A stretch of DNA of 16,230 nucleotides from NCBI GenBank assembly GCA_048061315.1, contig JBGMRJ010000065.1, positions 1-16,230 on the forward strand. Direction: 5' to 3'. Source of the stretch: CAYQUC01 sp048061315 (GTDB taxonomy: Bacteria; Pseudomonadota; Gammaproteobacteria; UBA6429; Thiohalophilaceae). The notes beneath the pieces were generated by a model. The model made no database searches, was not told the DNA's origin, and was given only the letters and a program-made list of their open reading frames with translations. The translations under genes and the position numbers were made by a program. Below are positions 15,771-16,230 of this stretch, in pieces (positions within the stretch are counted from its first letter, which is position 1; each line of letters opens with the position of its first letter).

Positions 15771-15816
15771 ACTCTGCACACCTCTGAGTACTCTGCGGTT
15801 TATGGTTTTGAATTTA
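15771..15816 (+). repeat. Solo arm of dispersed CTCTGCG-type repeat
   Basis: ACTCTGCACACCTCTGAG, then TACTCTGCGGTTTATGG and TTTTGAATTTA, align with 12551-12595 in the same orientation. No complementary left arm is visible nearby. It is part of the 467-bp gene-free stretch 15603-16069; that stretch otherwise holds the HDOD promoter (15653-15679) and the palindromic element from 15836, while 15680-15770 shows nothing I can identify. Confidence 0.5.
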
Positions 15817-15835
15817 TTACTGAATATCCGTTAAT

Positions 15836-16072
15836 TAACCTGAGCTGCGTATAATAAATTAAGAAAGCAATAACTAGTTCATGACCCCAAGATGTCAGGA
15901 CATGGAATTGGGATAGCCTTATCAAGACCGTGTGCCGCAGGACGCGGCACTCGAGCGAGCCATGGATCCTAATCTTACGAAGGAAGATTAGACACCTTTA
16001 ACATGTGATAAGGCTATCGCAATTTCGTGGCCGGATTTTAACTACTAATTTGCTTATACGCAGCTCAGGTTA
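15836..16072 (+). repeat. MITE-like nested palindromic element, copy 2
   Basis: This 237-bp element is bounded by perfect 19-bp inverted ends: TAACCTGAGCTGCGTATAA (15836-15854) and its reverse complement (16054-16072). Inside, 15901-15924 pairs with 16006-16029 over 24 positions (21 Watson-Crick, two wobble, one mismatch). The core carries GTGCCGC/GCGGCAC (15932-15938 with 15944-15950) and CTAATCTT/AAGATTAG (15969-15976 with 15984-15991). Core and orientation match copy 1 at 1-150. No coding capacity is seen. The right end overlaps the stop codon of the ygfZ-like gene. Confidence 0.8.
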
Positions 16073-16230
16073 GTTATTTGATTCTTCAAATGAATAAGGT
16101 AAATTTTGAATAGTAAATTTGATTTCAGGTGTGGATTTTACAAGAATTTGTTCCTCGTTAATGCTGTTTATTTGCAGAACAGCAAGTGCTGCAATACCAC
16201 CATCCGGACTTAGTAAACAATTAACAATTT
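16070..16230 (-). CDS. ygfZ: YgfZ-like folate-binding protein, C-terminal fragment
   Basis: Only the last 52 codons are in the window; the gene continues beyond 16230. The translation includes LLSPDGGIAALAVLQI and ends in IQNLPYSFEESNN, resembling the final beta-barrel of YgfZ/GcvT-like proteins, which typically ends in a short LPY motif. YgfZ is a folate-dependent factor for Fe-S cluster assembly or repair. The stop codon (16070-16072) lies in the terminal inverted repeat of the adjacent palindromic element. The assignment rests on a short tail, so it is tentative; neighbours (HDOD, lysS region) are compatible. Confidence 0.6.
   Translation of the reverse strand, partial: IVNCLLSPDGGIAALAVLQINSINEEQILVKSTPEIKFTIQNLPYSFEESNN

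Noticed and set aside
15836..16072. Integron attC site
   Set aside because: The nested palindrome is attC-like in shape, but the ends lack the RYYYAAC/GTTRRRY core sites and the surroundings are housekeeping genes.
1..16072. CRISPR array or tandem repeat locus
   Set aside because: Repeats are only two to three dispersed copies about 16 kb or 1 kb apart, with no regular spacers and no cas genes.

Overview
The window looks like chromosomal housekeeping DNA from a free-living, non-enteric gammaproteobacterium with modest GC content (roughly 40% by eye). The evidence is the gene content: an uninterrupted surE-pcm-(DedA-like)-nlpD-rpoS block, RF2 with its programmed frameshift next to lysS, and a RpfE-like gene next to recJ. 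I cannot name the genus from sequence alone. I see no CRISPR array, phage genes, transposase, rRNA or tRNA.

Layout. Positions 1-230 hold a long palindromic element (copy 1) and the surE upstream region. Positions 231-4095 (+) are a tightly packed run: surE, pcm, a DedA/YqaA-type membrane protein, the lipoprotein nlpD, and the stationary-phase sigma factor rpoS. This run links damage repair, envelope division control and general stress response. A small Mth938-like gene (4144-4557, -) faces rpoS across a shared hairpin. A divergent 155-bp gap with a perfect 27-bp palindrome leads into 4713-8492 (+): an AlaC-type aminotransferase, homoserine dehydrogenase (hom) and threonine synthase (thrC), an amino-acid biosynthesis unit with a second palindromic repeat between hom and thrC. 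Next come a RpfE-like gene of unknown function, recJ, prfB (RF2, complete only through a +1 frameshift), lysS and a membrane-anchored SRPBCC protein, ending at 14687. On the minus strand, an HDOD-domain signalling protein (14757-15602) has a good sigma-28-like promoter upstream. After 467 bp of repeat-rich DNA, the C-terminal end of a YgfZ-like protein runs off the window.

The genes are mostly textbook. The most unusual material is intergenic. Two copies of a MITE-like, highly structured element (1-150 and 15836-16072) share a GC-rich core, while their long hairpin arms differ in sequence yet stay complementary: seven arm pairs and one inner pair show compensatory changes. Copy 2 is bounded by perfect 19-bp inverted ends that overlap the ygfZ stop codon. 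A related end sits on the stop codon of the HDOD gene, and copy 1 has a decayed version at matching spacing. A second repeat type, made of short GC-rich tandem arms, appears at 7241-7385, 12551-12595 and 15771-15816. Other points of interest are a 15-bp perfect inverted repeat at the very start of the RpfE-like coding sequence, the operator-like palindrome before the aminotransferase, four non-ATG starts at gene junctions, and a possibly leaderless surE.
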